Below, in pieces: positions 13,401 through 13,917 of a DNA stretch of 13,917 nucleotides. The notes beneath the pieces were generated by a model. The model saw only the letters and a program-made list of their open reading frames with translations, had not been told where the DNA came from and made no database searches. Source of the DNA: DATAVB01 sp040414495 (GTDB taxonomy: Bacteria > Actinomycetota > Actinomycetes > Mycobacteriales > QHCD01); the NCBI GenBank assembly GCA_040414495.1, contig JBEDUI010000024.1, positions 1 to 13,917 of the forward strand, given 5' to 3'. The stretch's first letter is position 1. Each line of letters begins with the position of its first letter. The position numbers and the translations under genes are program-made.

Positions 13401-13501
13401 TTGCAGCGACCGTGACACCAGGGTGGCTTTCGGTGGTGAATTGGGGTTCGGTCGGTGTCGGTTTGCAGCGACCGTGATATCAGGGTGGTTTTCGGCGTTG
13501 A
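13401..13501. repeat. Pair of 39-bp direct repeats, 62-bp period
   Basis: Positions 13401-13439 and 13463-13501 match at 34 of 39 bases; both begin TTGCAGCGACCGTGA and contain CAGGGTGG. They lie in the non-coding region after the RNA methyltransferase gene. The neighbouring stretches 13292-13400 and 13502-13614 show no supported feature. Confidence 0.75.
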
Positions 13502-13614
13502 TTTACGCTCTGACGTCACGCTCGCTGCAGGTTGGCTTGTCGGTCGGCGTCGGGATCCGGCCAGACAGCGGGAATCCAGCCGGACCGTCGACCGCTGCCC
13601 TGGGATGGTCTGCC

Positions 13615-13676
13615 GACCATGATCGTGAGTGGATTTGGTACCGAAATCAGTATCAAATCCACTCACGATCATGGTC
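13615..13676. terminator. Type A long hairpin, second copy (perfect 22-bp stem)
   Basis: Positions 13615-13636 are the exact reverse complement of 13655-13676. Pairing continues to 13641/13650 with one wobble, giving about 27 pairs and an 8-nt loop. The 56 nt at 13618-13673 match 50 of 56 positions of the hairpin at 4996-5051. It is about 320 nt beyond the methyltransferase stop, far for a terminator. Confidence 0.62.
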
Positions 13677-13726
13677 CGAGTGGCGCCGCAGTCAGCGGCA
13701 TCGACTCGGCAAACCCCGCCCGACGG

Positions 13727-13777
13727 TGATCGTGATGCCGTTTGTCAACGGAAATGCGACGAAAGCCATCACGATCA
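13727..13777. terminator. Type B hairpin, diverged copy
   Basis: TGATCGTGATG (13727-13737) is the exact reverse complement of 13767-13777; after two mismatches pairing resumes to 13746/13758 with one wobble, leaving an 11-nt loop. The right half (AAATGCG, then CGAAAGCCATCA) matches the type B hairpin at 5150-5206, while the left half has drifted. It follows a type A hairpin by about 50 nt. Confidence 0.55.
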
Positions 13778-13788
13778 TGTCCCGGGCC

Positions 13789-13917
13789 ACGGGCGACGGG
13801 CGACGGGCGACGGGCGACGGGCGACGGGCGACGGGCGACGGGCGACGGGCGACGGGCGACGGGCGACGGGCGACGGGCGACGGGCGACGGGCGACGGGCG
13901 ATGGGCGACGGGCGACG
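13789..13917. repeat. 7-bp microsatellite (ACGGGCG)n, about 18 copies, running off the window
   Basis: From 13789 to the last base the sequence is an uninterrupted head-to-tail run of a 7-bp unit (CGACGGG in another phase), 129 nt or 18.4 copies. The only deviation is T at 13902. The true length is unknown because the window ends within the array. The unit is not a multiple of three and no gene runs into it from the left. Confidence 0.95.

Noticed and set aside
13031..13672. 213-aa minus-strand frame through the 3' end of the methyltransferase gene and into the type A hairpin
   Set aside because: It is antisense to conserved SpoU motifs and starts inside the hairpin; composition is non-protein-like.

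Overview
The window is high-GC DNA with the codon use, GTG starts and gene families of a filamentous actinomycete (Actinomycetota). The order DUF2530 / NCS2 purine permease / MarR / MFS / 2'-5' RNA ligase is, from my knowledge of these families, one that recurs in Streptomyces and related genera. I cannot name a genus from the sequence alone. Eleven protein genes are supported. I saw no rRNA, tRNA, transposase or CRISPR array.

Layout. 1-402 is non-coding: two short tandem arrays (31-bp unit; about 30-bp unit) with a long hairpin between them. 403-642 (-) is a small DUF2530 membrane protein, divergent from an AzgA-type NCS2 purine permease (956-2416, +). A MarR regulator, an MFS exporter and ThpR follow closely on the + strand and end at 4828. 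The convergent gap 4829-5536 holds three long perfect or near-perfect hairpins and a ~52-bp duplication. On the - strand an operon runs from 10639 down to 5537: a 913-aa FtsX/MacB-type permease, two different ABC ATPases that overlap each other and the permease end, and an aldo/keto reductase. Divergent from it on the + strand are an ABC-F ribosome-associated ATPase and a SpoU/TrmH RNA 2'-O-methyltransferase. The last 626 bases (13292-13917) are non-coding: a direct repeat, another hairpin pair, and a 7-bp tandem array running off the window end.

How the parts may work together. The left block looks like purine-base uptake beside a MarR-controlled MFS efflux pump. The right block puts a peptide/antibiotic-type ABC exporter back to back with two ribosome-acting proteins (ABC-F and an RNA methyltransferase). 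That suggests a detoxification or self-protection island, but this is inference; all of these are also common housekeeping-type actinobacterial genes.

The most unusual content is between the genes. A family of long hairpins shares an outer TGATCRTGA core. It falls into two sequence types (A and B) that occur as A-then-B pairs in both of the two large gene-free regions beyond 4828, and the two A copies differ mostly in ways that keep base pairing. A dispersed near-palindrome, GTCCACAATGGAC, also recurs, both inside genes and between them.
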